From positions 1 through 34,078 of the forward strand of contig ONEW01000027.1 of assembly GCA_900316935.1 (NCBI GenBank): a stretch of DNA of 34,078 nt. The letters run 5' to 3'. Positions 21,074-28,255 of this stretch are shown piece after piece. The stretch is from an uncultured Selenomonadales bacterium. Its GTDB lineage: Bacteria; Bacillota; Negativicutes; Acidaminococcales; Acidaminococcaceae. The number at the start of each line of letters is the position of its first letter. Positions within the stretch are counted from its first letter, which is position 1. The notes under the pieces are model-generated. The model was not told the DNA's origin. It saw nothing but the letters and a program-made list of their open reading frames with translations, and ran no database searches. A program made the position numbers and the translations under genes.

Positions 21074-21820
21074 ATGCAGTTAGATGGGAAAGTGGCGCTT
21101 GTTACCGGCGCTTCCCGCGGCATCGGCCGAAGCATCGCCCTGATGCTCGCCGCCCGCGGAGCGGACATCGTCATCAACTATGCCGGCAATACGGAAGCCG
21201 CGGAAAAGACGAAGGCTGAAGTGGAAGCACTGGGCCGCAAGGCCATGGTCATCAAGGCCGATGTCGGCGATACGGCTGCCTGCGAAGCGATGATGGCCGA
21301 AGCCGTCAAGGAGATGGGGAAGATCGACATCCTCGTCAACAATGCCGGCATCACCCGGGACGGACTTCTCATGCGTATGAAGGAAGCCGACTGGGACGCC
21401 GTGCTGACCACGAACCTCAAGAGTGTGTATAACTGCACCAAAGCAGTTATCAAATACATGATGAAGGCCCGCAGCGGCCGCATTGTCAGCATCAGTTCCG
21501 TCGTAGGGGCCATGGGCAATGCAGGCCAGTCCAATTATGCCGCCGCCAAGGCCGGCATCATGGGCTTCACCAAGGCTGTCGCGAAGGAAGCCGCTTCCCG
21601 CGGCATCACGGTGAACGCCATTGCACCGGGCTTCATTGAAACCGATATGACCGCCGTCCTTCCGGAAAAGGTGGTCGACAACCTCAAAGCAGCTATCCCC
21701 ATGGGACGCCTCGGCGCTCCGGAGGATATTGCGAAGGCAGTGGCGTTCCTCGTTTCTGAGGACGCTGCCTATATTACCGGCCAGACATTACATGTCAACG
21801 GCGGTATGTTTATGTATTGA
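21074..21820 (+). CDS. fabG: 3-oxoacyl-ACP reductase
   Basis: A 248-residue short-chain dehydrogenase that reduces 3-oxoacyl-ACP with NADPH. The N-terminal VALVTGASRGIGRSIALMLA binds the cofactor. The catalytic Ser142, Tyr155 and Lys159 are in VSISSVVGAMG and SNYAAAKAG, the same spacing as E. coli FabG; NNAGITRDGLLMRM is the usual Asn region. The C-terminal ITGQTLHVNGGMFMY is standard. The start at 21074 is one base after fabD, with its ribosome site inside fabD, so translation is coupled. Confidence 0.97.
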   Translation: MQLDGKVALVTGASRGIGRSIALMLAARGADIVINYAGNTEAAEKTKAEVEALGRKAMVIKADVGDTAACEAMMAEAVKEMGKIDILVNNAGITRDGLLMRMKEADWDAVLTTNLKSVYNCTKAVIKYMMKARSGRIVSISSVVGAMGNAGQSNYAAAKAGIMGFTKAVAKEAASRGITVNAIAPGFIETDMTAVLPEKVVDNLKAAIPMGRLGAPEDIAKAVAFLVSEDAAYITGQTLHVNGGMFMY

Positions 21821-21855
21821 TATTGCCTTACTACAGCGAGAGGAGGTGAATCGTG

Positions 21856-22098
21856 ATGAGCGAAAACAGCACGTTCGAAAAAGTAAGAGATATTACTGTT
21901 GAACAGTTGAGCGTAGATGCAGACGAAGTCAAGATGGAATCTGCATTCATCGACGACCTGGGTGCTGACTCCCTGGACATCGTTGAGCTGATCATGGCTT
22001 TCGAAGAGGAATTCGGTGTTGAAATCCCCGACGAAAAGGCTGAAAAGATCCGCACTGTTGCCGACGCAGTTAAAATGTTGGATGAAGAAAAGAAATGA
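21856..22098 (+). CDS. acpP: Acyl carrier protein
   Basis: An 80-residue acidic four-helix carrier. Ser39 in [20 protein letters not shown] receives the 4'-phosphopantetheine arm. The rest ([39 protein letters not shown]) matches the family. AGGAGGTG at 21841-21848 gives best spacing to the ATG at 21856; the GTG at 21853 is a weaker option. A terminator at 22118 directly after this gene can keep ACP expression above that of fabK-fabF. Confidence 0.97.
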   Translation: MSENSTFEKVRDITVEQLSVDADEVKMESAFIDDLGADSLDIVELIMAFEEEFGVEIPDEKAEKIRTVADAVKMLDEEKK

Positions 22099-22117
22099 TC
22101 TTTTCGTAACTCATGGG

Positions 22118-22161
22118 CAGCCGGGAGGGTTCCGGCGGAACCTTCCCGTTGCTGTCTTTTT
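22118..22161 (+). terminator. Internal terminator between acpP and fabK
   Basis: GGGAGGGTTCC (22123-22133) pairs with GGAACCTTCCC (22137-22147) with one G-T pair, extended by CAGC/GCTG outside, then TTTTT at 22157-22161. No clear promoter lies between it and fabK, so it probably lets part of the polymerases through. Confidence 0.85.
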
Positions 22162-22181
22162 CCTGAAATGGGGGATATCTG

Positions 22182-23138
22182 TTGAAATTACCAGTGCTTA
22201 AAATTGGAAATCTGGTGGCCAAGGTGCCGATTATTCAGGGCGGCATGGCAATCAGGTTATCGACAGCACGGCTTGCAGCCGCGGTGGCTAGTGAAGGTGG
22301 TATCGGCCTGATTGCTGCTTCCGGTATGGAAGAGAAGGAATTACGGACGGAAATCCGTCTGGCCCGCAAACTGACGGGCGGCAAAGGCATCATCGGCATC
22401 AACTGTATGGTGGCGGCGCGGGCTTTCAAAAACTTAATAGTGACGGCGGCCCAGGAAGGCGTGGATCTGATTGTGGCCGGCGCTGGTTTTTCAAGAGATA
22501 TCTTCGCCGTTGGCAGAGAGTACAACGTAGCGGTGGTGCCGATCGTTTCCTCTGTCAAGCTGGCTAAAATTTCCGAAAAGCTGGGTGCTTCCGCCATTGT
22601 CGTCGAAGGTACGGAAGCAGGCGGCCATCTGGGTACGCAGCAGTCCATCAAGGAGATTCTGCCGGAAATCGTGAAGGCCGTGCACATTCCCGTCGTAGCG
22701 GCGGGCGGCGCCATCACGGGAGGCGATGTGGCGGAACTGCTGAAGATGGGTGCCAGCGGCGTGCAGATGGGCAGCCGTTTTGCCGCAAGCCTGGAATCCA
22801 ACGGCGCCAGATTCTTAAAAGAGATGTATCTCAAAATGACCAAGGATGACGTCGTCCAGATCGACAGTCCCGTCGGTTACAAAGGACGGGCCATCCGCAG
22901 TCCTTTCTCCATCCTGTCGCTGGAGGGGCGGGCCCCGAAGCCGGTCGTTTGTGACGCGTGCCTGAAACACTGCACGCATTCTTTCTGCATCATCCGCGCC
23001 CTGAGCCGCGCGCAGCAGGGGGATGTGGAAACGGGCCTGATCTTTACGGGGGCCAACATGTGGAAGATCCACGAAATCCTGCCCGTCAAGGAGATCTTCC
23101 GCCGCCTTAAGGCGGAAATCGCGGCAGTAACTGAGTAA
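22182..23138 (+). CDS. fabK: Enoyl-ACP reductase II (FabK-type flavoprotein)
   Basis: A 318-residue FMN-dependent TIM-barrel enzyme of the nitronate monooxygenase/FabK family, placed in the fab operon where the enoyl reductase is needed. It starts MKLPVLKIGNLVAKVPIIQG with a TTG codon at 22182 (GGGGGA upstream). FMN-binding parts are VEGTEAGGHLG (the typical H of the family), PVVAAGGAITGGDVAELLKM and GASGVQMGSRFAAS. Odd feature: the C-terminal end carries four cysteines, Cys257, Cys260, Cys264 and Cys269 (CDACLKHCTHSFC), not part of the FabK proteins I recall from streptococci. They could bind a metal or iron-sulphur centre. No FabI or FabL gene is in the window, so this should be the enoyl reductase. 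Confidence 0.9.
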   Translation: MKLPVLKIGNLVAKVPIIQGGMAIRLSTARLAAAVASEGGIGLIAASGMEEKELRTEIRLARKLTGGKGIIGINCMVAARAFKNLIVTAAQEGVDLIVAGAGFSRDIFAVGREYNVAVVPIVSSVKLAKISEKLGASAIVVEGTEAGGHLGTQQSIKEILPEIVKAVHIPVVAAGGAITGGDVAELLKMGASGVQMGSRFAASLESNGARFLKEMYLKMTKDDVVQIDSPVGYKGRAIRSPFSILSLEGRAPKPVVCDACLKHCTHSFCIIRALSRAQQGDVETGLIFTGANMWKIHEILPVKEIFRRLKAEIAAVTE

Positions 23139-23167
23139 GGAAACAAAATTTATACGAGGTGATTAAT

Positions 23168-24415
23168 TTGAAGAGACGCGTAGTTATTACAGGTTTGGGT
23201 GCCGTTACCCCTATCGGCAACGACGTACCGACCTTCTGGGAGAATCTGGTGGCCGGAAAATCCGGTGTCGACCTGATCAAATCGTTCGATACCAGCGCGC
23301 TGGGCGTTAAGATCGCCGGCGAAGTCAAGGATTTCAAGTATACCGATTATATCGACCCGAAGGAAGGCCGCCGCATGGACCGGGTGGCACATTTTGCCGT
23401 AGCGGTAGCCAAGCAGGCCGTAGCTGACGCTGAATTCGATATCAGCCAGGAAGACCCGCTTCGTTGCGGGGTCTGCGTAGGCACAGGCATCGGCGGCATC
23501 AACACCTTCCTGGAACAGTCCATGAAGTTCGCCGCCAAGGGGCCGTCCCGCATCAGCCCCTTCTTCATCCCCATGGAGATTCCGAACATGCCGGCAGCCC
23601 ATATCGGCATCAAGCTGGGCTTCAAAGGTCCGAACACCTGCATTGTGACGGCTTGCGCCACAGGCACCAACTGTATCGGTGACGCACTCCGCACCATCCA
23701 GTACGGGGATGCGGATGTCATGATCGCCGGCGGCGTGGAAGCCGCCATCAACGAAATGGCGATTGCAGGCTTTGAAAACGAAAAGGCCCTCTGCGTGAAC
23801 AACGAAGATCCGCAGGGTGCCTCCTGCCCGTTCGACAAACGGCGCAGCGGCTTCGTCATGGGCGAAGGCGGCGGCGTCGTGCTGCTGGAAGAACTGGAAC
23901 ATGCGAAAAAGCGCGGCGCCCGTATCTACGCGGAACTGAAAGGCTTCGCCATGAACACCGACGCTTACCATATCACCGCACCGGATCCGTCCGGTGAAAT
24001 GCCGGCCGCCTGCCTGCTGGGCGCCATCTCCGACGCAGGCCTGACGCCGGACGACATCGACTACATCAATGCCCACGGCACATCGACCCACCGCAACGAC
24101 CTGAACGAGACCATTGCGGCCAAGAAGATCTTCGGCCAGCGCGCCTACGAAGTCCCCATGAGCTCCAACAAGTCCATGACGGGCCATCTGCTGGGCGGCG
24201 CAGGCGGCATGGAAGCCGTTGCCACTACGCTGACCGTGGTTCATGGCATCCTGCCTCCGACCATCAACTACAAAGTGGTCGACAAGGAAGAGGGACTGGA
24301 TCTGGACTACGTGCCGAATGTGGCCCGTAACAAGGATGTAAAAGCGGCATTGTCCTGCAACTTCGGCTTCGGCGGCCACAACGCGGCCATCGTCATTAGC
24401 AAGTACGAAGAGTGA
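23168..24415 (+). CDS. fabF: 3-oxoacyl-ACP synthase II (KAS II)
   Basis: A 415-residue elongating condensing enzyme. Catalytic residues are Cys163 in VTACATGTNCIGDA, His in NAHGTSTHRND and His in SNKSMTGHLLGGAGG, with the Lys of that motif also present. It starts MKRRVVITGLGAVTPIGN at a TTG (23168) with GAGGTGA five bases upstream; a GTG at 23159 is in frame but lies on the ribosome site. FGFGGHNAAIVISKYEE is the normal end. It is the last lipid gene before rnc and touches it (TGA 24413-24415). Confidence 0.97.
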   Translation: MKRRVVITGLGAVTPIGNDVPTFWENLVAGKSGVDLIKSFDTSALGVKIAGEVKDFKYTDYIDPKEGRRMDRVAHFAVAVAKQAVADAEFDISQEDPLRCGVCVGTGIGGINTFLEQSMKFAAKGPSRISPFFIPMEIPNMPAAHIGIKLGFKGPNTCIVTACATGTNCIGDALRTIQYGDADVMIAGGVEAAINEMAIAGFENEKALCVNNEDPQGASCPFDKRRSGFVMGEGGGVVLLEELEHAKKRGARIYAELKGFAMNTDAYHITAPDPSGEMPAACLLGAISDAGLTPDDIDYINAHGTSTHRNDLNETIAAKKIFGQRAYEVPMSSNKSMTGHLLGGAGGMEAVATTLTVVHGILPPTINYKVVDKEEGLDLDYVPNVARNKDVKAALSCNFGFGGHNAAIVISKYEE

Positions 24416-24420
24416 TCCGC

Positions 24421-25203
24421 ATGGAGGCAACCACGACAAAAGGCAGGACGGCGGCGAGGGATGTCTACCAGGACACTGTCTCGGACTGGCGCAAAACCGA
24501 GCTGGAAGAACTGTGCCGGAGCCTGGGCATCACGATGAACAACCACCGCCTGCTGGACATCGCCCTGACCCATTCTTCCTTCGCCCACGAACGGCGGCAT
24601 TCCCACATGACGCACAACGAGCGCCTGGAATTCCTCGGCGATTCCGTGCTGAGCGTCATCGTCAGCACCTACATTTTCGACAAATACCGGAACTTCAACG
24701 AAGGACGGCTGACGAAGCTCCGCGCGCAGGTCGTCTGCGAAGCTTCGCTGTACCAGCTGGCGAAAAAGATGAACCTCGGAAAGTACCTGCGGATGGGACG
24801 CGGGGAAGAGCATCTGGGCGGCAAACGCAGGCCTTCCATCCTGGCTGATGCGTTCGAAGCCGTCCTGGGTGCCTACTACCTGGACCAGGGTTTCGAGGCG
24901 GCGCAGCGTTACCTGCTGGGCCTCATGGAAAAGGAAATCAACGAAGTCTGCAACGGAAAGCTCATGCTTGGCGATTACAAGACCATGCTCCAGGAATTCG
25001 TGCAGAAAACCGGCGAAGACACCATCCAGTACGAATTGCTCGGCTTCGAAGGTCCGCAGCATAACCGCATCTTTGAGTCCGGCGTCAGCGTCGACGGCAG
25101 GATGCTCGGCAAAGGCACGGGCCATACGAAGAAGGAGTCGGAACAGCACGCAGCCCGCGAGGCGCTGGAAACGCTCCGCCGCGAAAAGACCCAGGAAAAT
25201 TGA
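24421..25203 (+). CDS. rnc: Ribonuclease III
   Basis: A 260-residue endonuclease that cuts double-stranded RNA in rRNA and mRNA maturation. The catalytic domain (about 30-180) has the signature HNERLEFLGDSVLSVIVST and the second acidic cluster LADAFEAVLGAYYLDQGF. The double-stranded-RNA-binding domain (about 185-258) ends in GHTKKESEQHAAREALETL. The first 20 residues are a basic extension. The start may be the ATG at 24421 or a GTG at 24412 overlapping the fabF stop; no good ribosome site favours either. rnc after fabF is common in Firmicutes. Confidence 0.95.
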   Translation: MEATTTKGRTAARDVYQDTVSDWRKTELEELCRSLGITMNNHRLLDIALTHSSFAHERRHSHMTHNERLEFLGDSVLSVIVSTYIFDKYRNFNEGRLTKLRAQVVCEASLYQLAKKMNLGKYLRMGRGEEHLGGKRRPSILADAFEAVLGAYYLDQGFEAAQRYLLGLMEKEINEVCNGKLMLGDYKTMLQEFVQKTGEDTIQYELLGFEGPQHNRIFESGVSVDGRMLGKGTGHTKKESEQHAAREALETLRREKTQEN

Positions 25204-25210
25204 ACAACCC

Positions 25211-25237
25211 AAGGGACAGCTGCGGCTGTCCTTTTTG
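25211..25237 (+). terminator. Terminator after rnc
   Basis: GGACAGC (25214-25220) pairs with GCTGTCC (25225-25231) around TGCG, then TTTTT, with A pairs extending the stem. Confidence 0.85.
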
Positions 25238-25288
25238 TTTATGCCGTCTGTCCGGTGCGATGTACAACCCGGAAGAAAGGAAAAGGAA

Positions 25289-26350
25289 ATGGCCATCATC
25301 CCTCTCTTCGTGCCGCACGCCGCGTGCCCGCACCGCTGCGTCTTCTGCAACCAGCGCACCATCAGCGGGGAGGCGGAAACGTCGCTGGACGAAGTACAAC
25401 GCCAGATTGATACGTGGCTGCCCCGGATCCGTCCATCCCGGGACAACGAGGCGGCCTTTTACGGCGGGTCTTTCACGGGGCTGCCCCTGCCTCTGCAGGA
25501 GCGCCTCCTGGCGCCGGCCGAGGCCCTGTTGGAACAGGGGGTCGTCGGCAGCATACGCCTGTCCACGCGGCCTGACTACATCGACGCACCGCGTCTGGAA
25601 TTTTTGCAGCGCCACCACGTGCGGCTTGTGGAACTGGGTGTCCAGTCCCTGGATGACGCCGTGCTCTGCCGGGCGGAACGGGGACACACGGCGGCGCAGG
25701 TCCGGCAGGCCGTGGATCTGCTGAAGGCCTACGGCTTCCGGACAGGCATCCAGCTCATGGTGGGGCTGCCGGGCCAGACTTTTGCGTCCGTGCGGGAGAC
25801 AGCGGAAACCGTCTGCGGCCTTCACCCCGATGTGGCCCGCATCTATCCCGTCCTGGTGCTCGAAGGCACGGCCCTGGCGGACCAGTATCGCCACGGCCTC
25901 TATGAGCCGCTGACGCTGGACGAAGCCGTGGAACAGGCCGCCTGGGTGTACGACCGGCTGGAAAACGCCGGCATCCGCGTCATCCGGACGGGGCTGCAGC
26001 CCGATGCGGAACTCGTCCGGCCCGGCCAGCTCCTGGCCGGCCCTTTCCACCCGGCAATGGGGGAGCTGGTCAAAAGCCGGCTCTACCGGCAGAAAGTGGC
26101 ACGGCTCCTGGCGGAAACCGGGCCGCTGCCGCCGGGCAGCACGGTGGAATTTTCCGATGCCGTCGTACCCTTCCTCCATCTGGAGCGGACGGGGCAGGGG
26201 GTGTGCATCCATTTCCCGCCCCGGGAAGAATCGAAACTGCGCGGCCGGCACAACGGGAACCTGCAGGCCTGGCAGGAACGGTTCCCCGGGAGGATTGAAC
26301 TGGTGCCTGAGCATAAAATCAGGGATTGGTCAGCGGACGATAAGCACTGA
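25289..26350 (+). CDS. Radical SAM protein, Elp3/HemN-like
   Basis: A 353-residue iron-sulphur enzyme. The cluster motif is Cys13, Cys17 and Cys20 (CPHRCVFCNQR, CxxxCxxC). Other radical SAM parts are AAFYGGSFTGL (GGE-like), SIRLSTRPDYI, VELGVQSLDD and IQLMVGLPGQT. This outline matches the Elp3-like radical SAM proteins often annotated next to rnc and smc in Firmicutes; some relatives act on tRNA or sulphur insertion. No HAT domain is fused. The start at 25289 has AAAGG and AAAAGG upstream; longer readings run through rnc in another frame. smc does not follow here, which differs from the usual order. The substrate is unknown. Confidence 0.88.
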   Translation: MAIIPLFVPHAACPHRCVFCNQRTISGEAETSLDEVQRQIDTWLPRIRPSRDNEAAFYGGSFTGLPLPLQERLLAPAEALLEQGVVGSIRLSTRPDYIDAPRLEFLQRHHVRLVELGVQSLDDAVLCRAERGHTAAQVRQAVDLLKAYGFRTGIQLMVGLPGQTFASVRETAETVCGLHPDVARIYPVLVLEGTALADQYRHGLYEPLTLDEAVEQAAWVYDRLENAGIRVIRTGLQPDAELVRPGQLLAGPFHPAMGELVKSRLYRQKVARLLAETGPLPPGSTVEFSDAVVPFLHLERTGQGVCIHFPPREESKLRGRHNGNLQAWQERFPGRIELVPEHKIRDWSADDKH

Positions 26351-26376
26351 TTCGCGAAACATCCAAAAAGAGCTTT

Positions 26377-26421
26377 AAAAAACGAAGAGGGACCTCCGGT
26401 TCTTGCGAATCGGAAGTCCCT
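26377..26421 (-). terminator. Terminator between convergent radical SAM and EamA genes
   Basis: AGGGACCTCCGGTTC (26388-26402) pairs with GAATCGGAAGTCCCT (26407-26421) with one mismatch and one G-T pair. The A-run at 26377-26382 gives six Ts on the minus strand, so it mainly serves the EamA gene; plus-strand Ts are weaker. Confidence 0.82.
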
Positions 26422-26438
26422 GTTTGCTTTATCCTTTC

Positions 26439-27323
26439 TTACCGCCTCGACAACAGGTAAATGGAACTCAGGACCAGCAGGATGCCGAGGATGTTGACGA
26501 GGTCCGGAATCTCCCGGAACAGGAGGACGCCCAGCAGGGCGGCCACGACGGTTTCCACGGAGGCGATGACGGGGACGATGCTGTTGTCCCGGATCTTCTG
26601 GACACCGAGGAAATAGATGGCGTAGGCCAGCGCCGTAGGCACCAGGGCGTACAGGAAGGCAACACCCAGCAAGGGTGCCTGGGCTGCCGTGGCATAATCC
26701 TGCGGCTTCAGGAAGAAGAGCAGGAAGAGGGCGGAGAACACGTAGCTGTAGGTGCTCATGACGAAGGCGTTCGTCCGCGCACCGGCAATTTTGCCGATTA
26801 CCGAGGTGAGGGAGTAGCAGAACCCCGATCCGATGCCGTACAGGATACCCGTCACGGACAGGGTTCCGGTATCGAAATGACCGCCCGTGACGGCCAGGAT
26901 GCATCCGGCGACGTCCGCGGCGAGGGGCAGCACTTTGTGCCGGCTGATTTCCTCGTGAAAGAGCAGGTGCGCTTCCACGGCGGCGAAGACCGGCGCCGTA
27001 TTGATCAGGACGGCACTGGGCGTGACACCTGCCTGGACGATGGCCTCGCAGTAGAAGATGTTATTGATGCCCTGGCAGATGAGCCCTAAAAGGGCGCAGA
27101 TGCCCAGCGTCTTGCGGTCCACAACCAGGCTGCGCAGCCCGTACCGGGCGCCTGTCAGTGCGACCATGATGAGTGCGGCGAAGAGGAGCCGCAAAAAGCT
27201 GGTCAGGACGGCGGAAGAGCCGTAGCGGGACATGACCATGACGAAAAAGCCGATGGTGCCCCAGATGGCGGCGCCGATAAAGACCTGCAGGTACCCTTCG
27301 CGTTCCACCGGATTGCTTTGCAT
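26439..27323 (-). CDS. EamA/DMT-family transporter
   Basis: A 294-residue inner-membrane protein with ten predicted helices in two EamA repeats. The first starts FIGAAIWGTIGFFVMVMSRY, the second around GILYGIGSGFCYSLTSVIGK. Typical elements are FLRLLFAALIMV, VLINTAPVFAAVEAHLLFHE and YALVPTALAYAIYFLGVQKI, then SVETVVAALLGVLLFREIPD. Members export or import amino acids, nucleotides or other small metabolites; the substrate cannot be read. The ribosome site is poor (AAGAAAG about 15 bases upstream). It is followed 115 bases downstream by the opposing terminator. The UPF0173 gene lies upstream on the same strand, with 52 bases between. Confidence 0.9.
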   Translation of the reverse strand: MQSNPVEREGYLQVFIGAAIWGTIGFFVMVMSRYGSSAVLTSFLRLLFAALIMVALTGARYGLRSLVVDRKTLGICALLGLICQGINNIFYCEAIVQAGVTPSAVLINTAPVFAAVEAHLLFHEEISRHKVLPLAADVAGCILAVTGGHFDTGTLSVTGILYGIGSGFCYSLTSVIGKIAGARTNAFVMSTYSYVFSALFLLFFLKPQDYATAAQAPLLGVAFLYALVPTALAYAIYFLGVQKIRDNSIVPVIASVETVVAALLGVLLFREIPDLVNILGILLVLSSIYLLSRR

Positions 27324-27375
27324 GAACAGACAGCTTCTTTCTTGGTTCAGGTTACGGGGTAAGGGGAATCAGGCG

Positions 27376-28050
27376 TCAATCCCATTCCATGGTCCCGCCC
27401 GGTTGGACGATGACGACCTTGGTTTCCGGCATCTTGGCCTCGACTTCTTTTTTGAATGCGGCGGGGTCCTGGGTGATGACGGGCCACGTGTTGTAGTGGA
27501 TGGGGATGACGACGGGGGCCTTCAGGAAGCAGGCCGCCTTGGCCGCGTCATGGGGATCCATGGTGAAGTTGCCGCCGATGGGGAGAAGGGCATAGCGGAA
27601 GGGATCCAGGCTCCTGAGCAGCTGCATGTCGCTGTACAGGGCCGTGTCACCGGCGAAGTAGAAGGCCGTGCCGTGGAAATTGATGATGAATCCGCAGGCG
27701 TGGCCGCCGGCGATGCCGCTGCCGTGGAAGGCGGGGGTCACGCGCACTTTGCCGAAGGGGAAGCGGAACGTGCCGCCCAGGTGCATGGCATGGGCTTCAC
27801 AGCCCTTTTCCTGGGCCTGTGCCGCAATTTCCGCCGTCGTGATGATGAGGGCGTGGCACTGTTTGGCCAGTTCATAGGCGCAGCCCAGGTGGTCGCCGTG
27901 GGCGTGGGTGATGAAGATGTAGTCGACCTTGAGGTCCTTCATGGTGATGCCTTCGGGATTGCCGTCCAGGAAGGGGTCGCAGATCAGCGTCTCGCCGCCG
28001 GCCGTGACGGTGAAGCAGGCATGATGGATGTACTTGAATGTTGCGGTCAT
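27376..28050 (-). CDS. UPF0173 metal-dependent hydrolase (metallo-beta-lactamase fold)
   Basis: A 224-residue cytosolic protein of the metallo-beta-lactamase superfamily. The metal site shows THAHGDHLG (HxHxDH), a further His in TPAFHGSG, an Asp in FYFAGDTALYSD, and His in IPIHYNTWP, the usual five ligand positions of UPF0173 proteins (YtkL type). LICDPFLDGNPEG and LLPIGGNFTMDP are family marks. The start at 28050 has AAGGAGG eight bases upstream. A strong extended -10 lies about 65 bases before it. The biochemical substrate of UPF0173 is unknown; it is not a beta-lactamase by this evidence. Confidence 0.92.
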   Translation of the reverse strand: MTATFKYIHHACFTVTAGGETLICDPFLDGNPEGITMKDLKVDYIFITHAHGDHLGCAYELAKQCHALIITTAEIAAQAQEKGCEAHAMHLGGTFRFPFGKVRVTPAFHGSGIAGGHACGFIINFHGTAFYFAGDTALYSDMQLLRSLDPFRYALLPIGGNFTMDPHDAAKAACFLKAPVVIPIHYNTWPVITQDPAAFKKEVEAKMPETKVVIVQPGGTMEWD

Positions 28051-28113
28051 GATAAACCTCCTTTTTGTCCGTGGAACCGTTTGACGGGCGGAATGCCCGT
28101 TTCGTTCGTCTCC

Positions 28114-28122
28114 ATTATACCA
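28114..28122 (-). promoter_or_regulatory. Extended -10 promoter of the UPF0173 gene
   Basis: TGGTATAAT on the minus strand, an extended -10. No good -35 is seen. A hairpin ACGGGC...GCCCGT (about 28084-28100) lies in the leader. Confidence 0.55.
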
Positions 28123-28170
28123 TACGGTCCCGTATTCTACGCATCTGTTGCAGTTTTCCAGCGTAAAGTT

Positions 28171-28199
28171 TTGCAGGAATCGGAAAAATGTTATACAAT
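28171..28199 (+). promoter_or_regulatory. Promoter of the glucosaminidase-trmL-folate unit
   Basis: TTGCAG (28171-28176) and TACAAT (28194-28199) with 17-base spacing, about 50 bases before the first ATG. No strong terminator interrupts the genes from here to 33950. Confidence 0.65.
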
Positions 28200-28255
28200 T
28201 GATTATTATGACATCCCCATCAGAATGGCGACAACACCGGAGGAGGAATCGACAT

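Noticed and set aside
24848..25288. N-terminal extension of the radical SAM protein back to 24848
   Set aside because: This part runs through rnc in another frame. The good ribosome site and the expected start just before the CxxxCxxC motif are at 25289.
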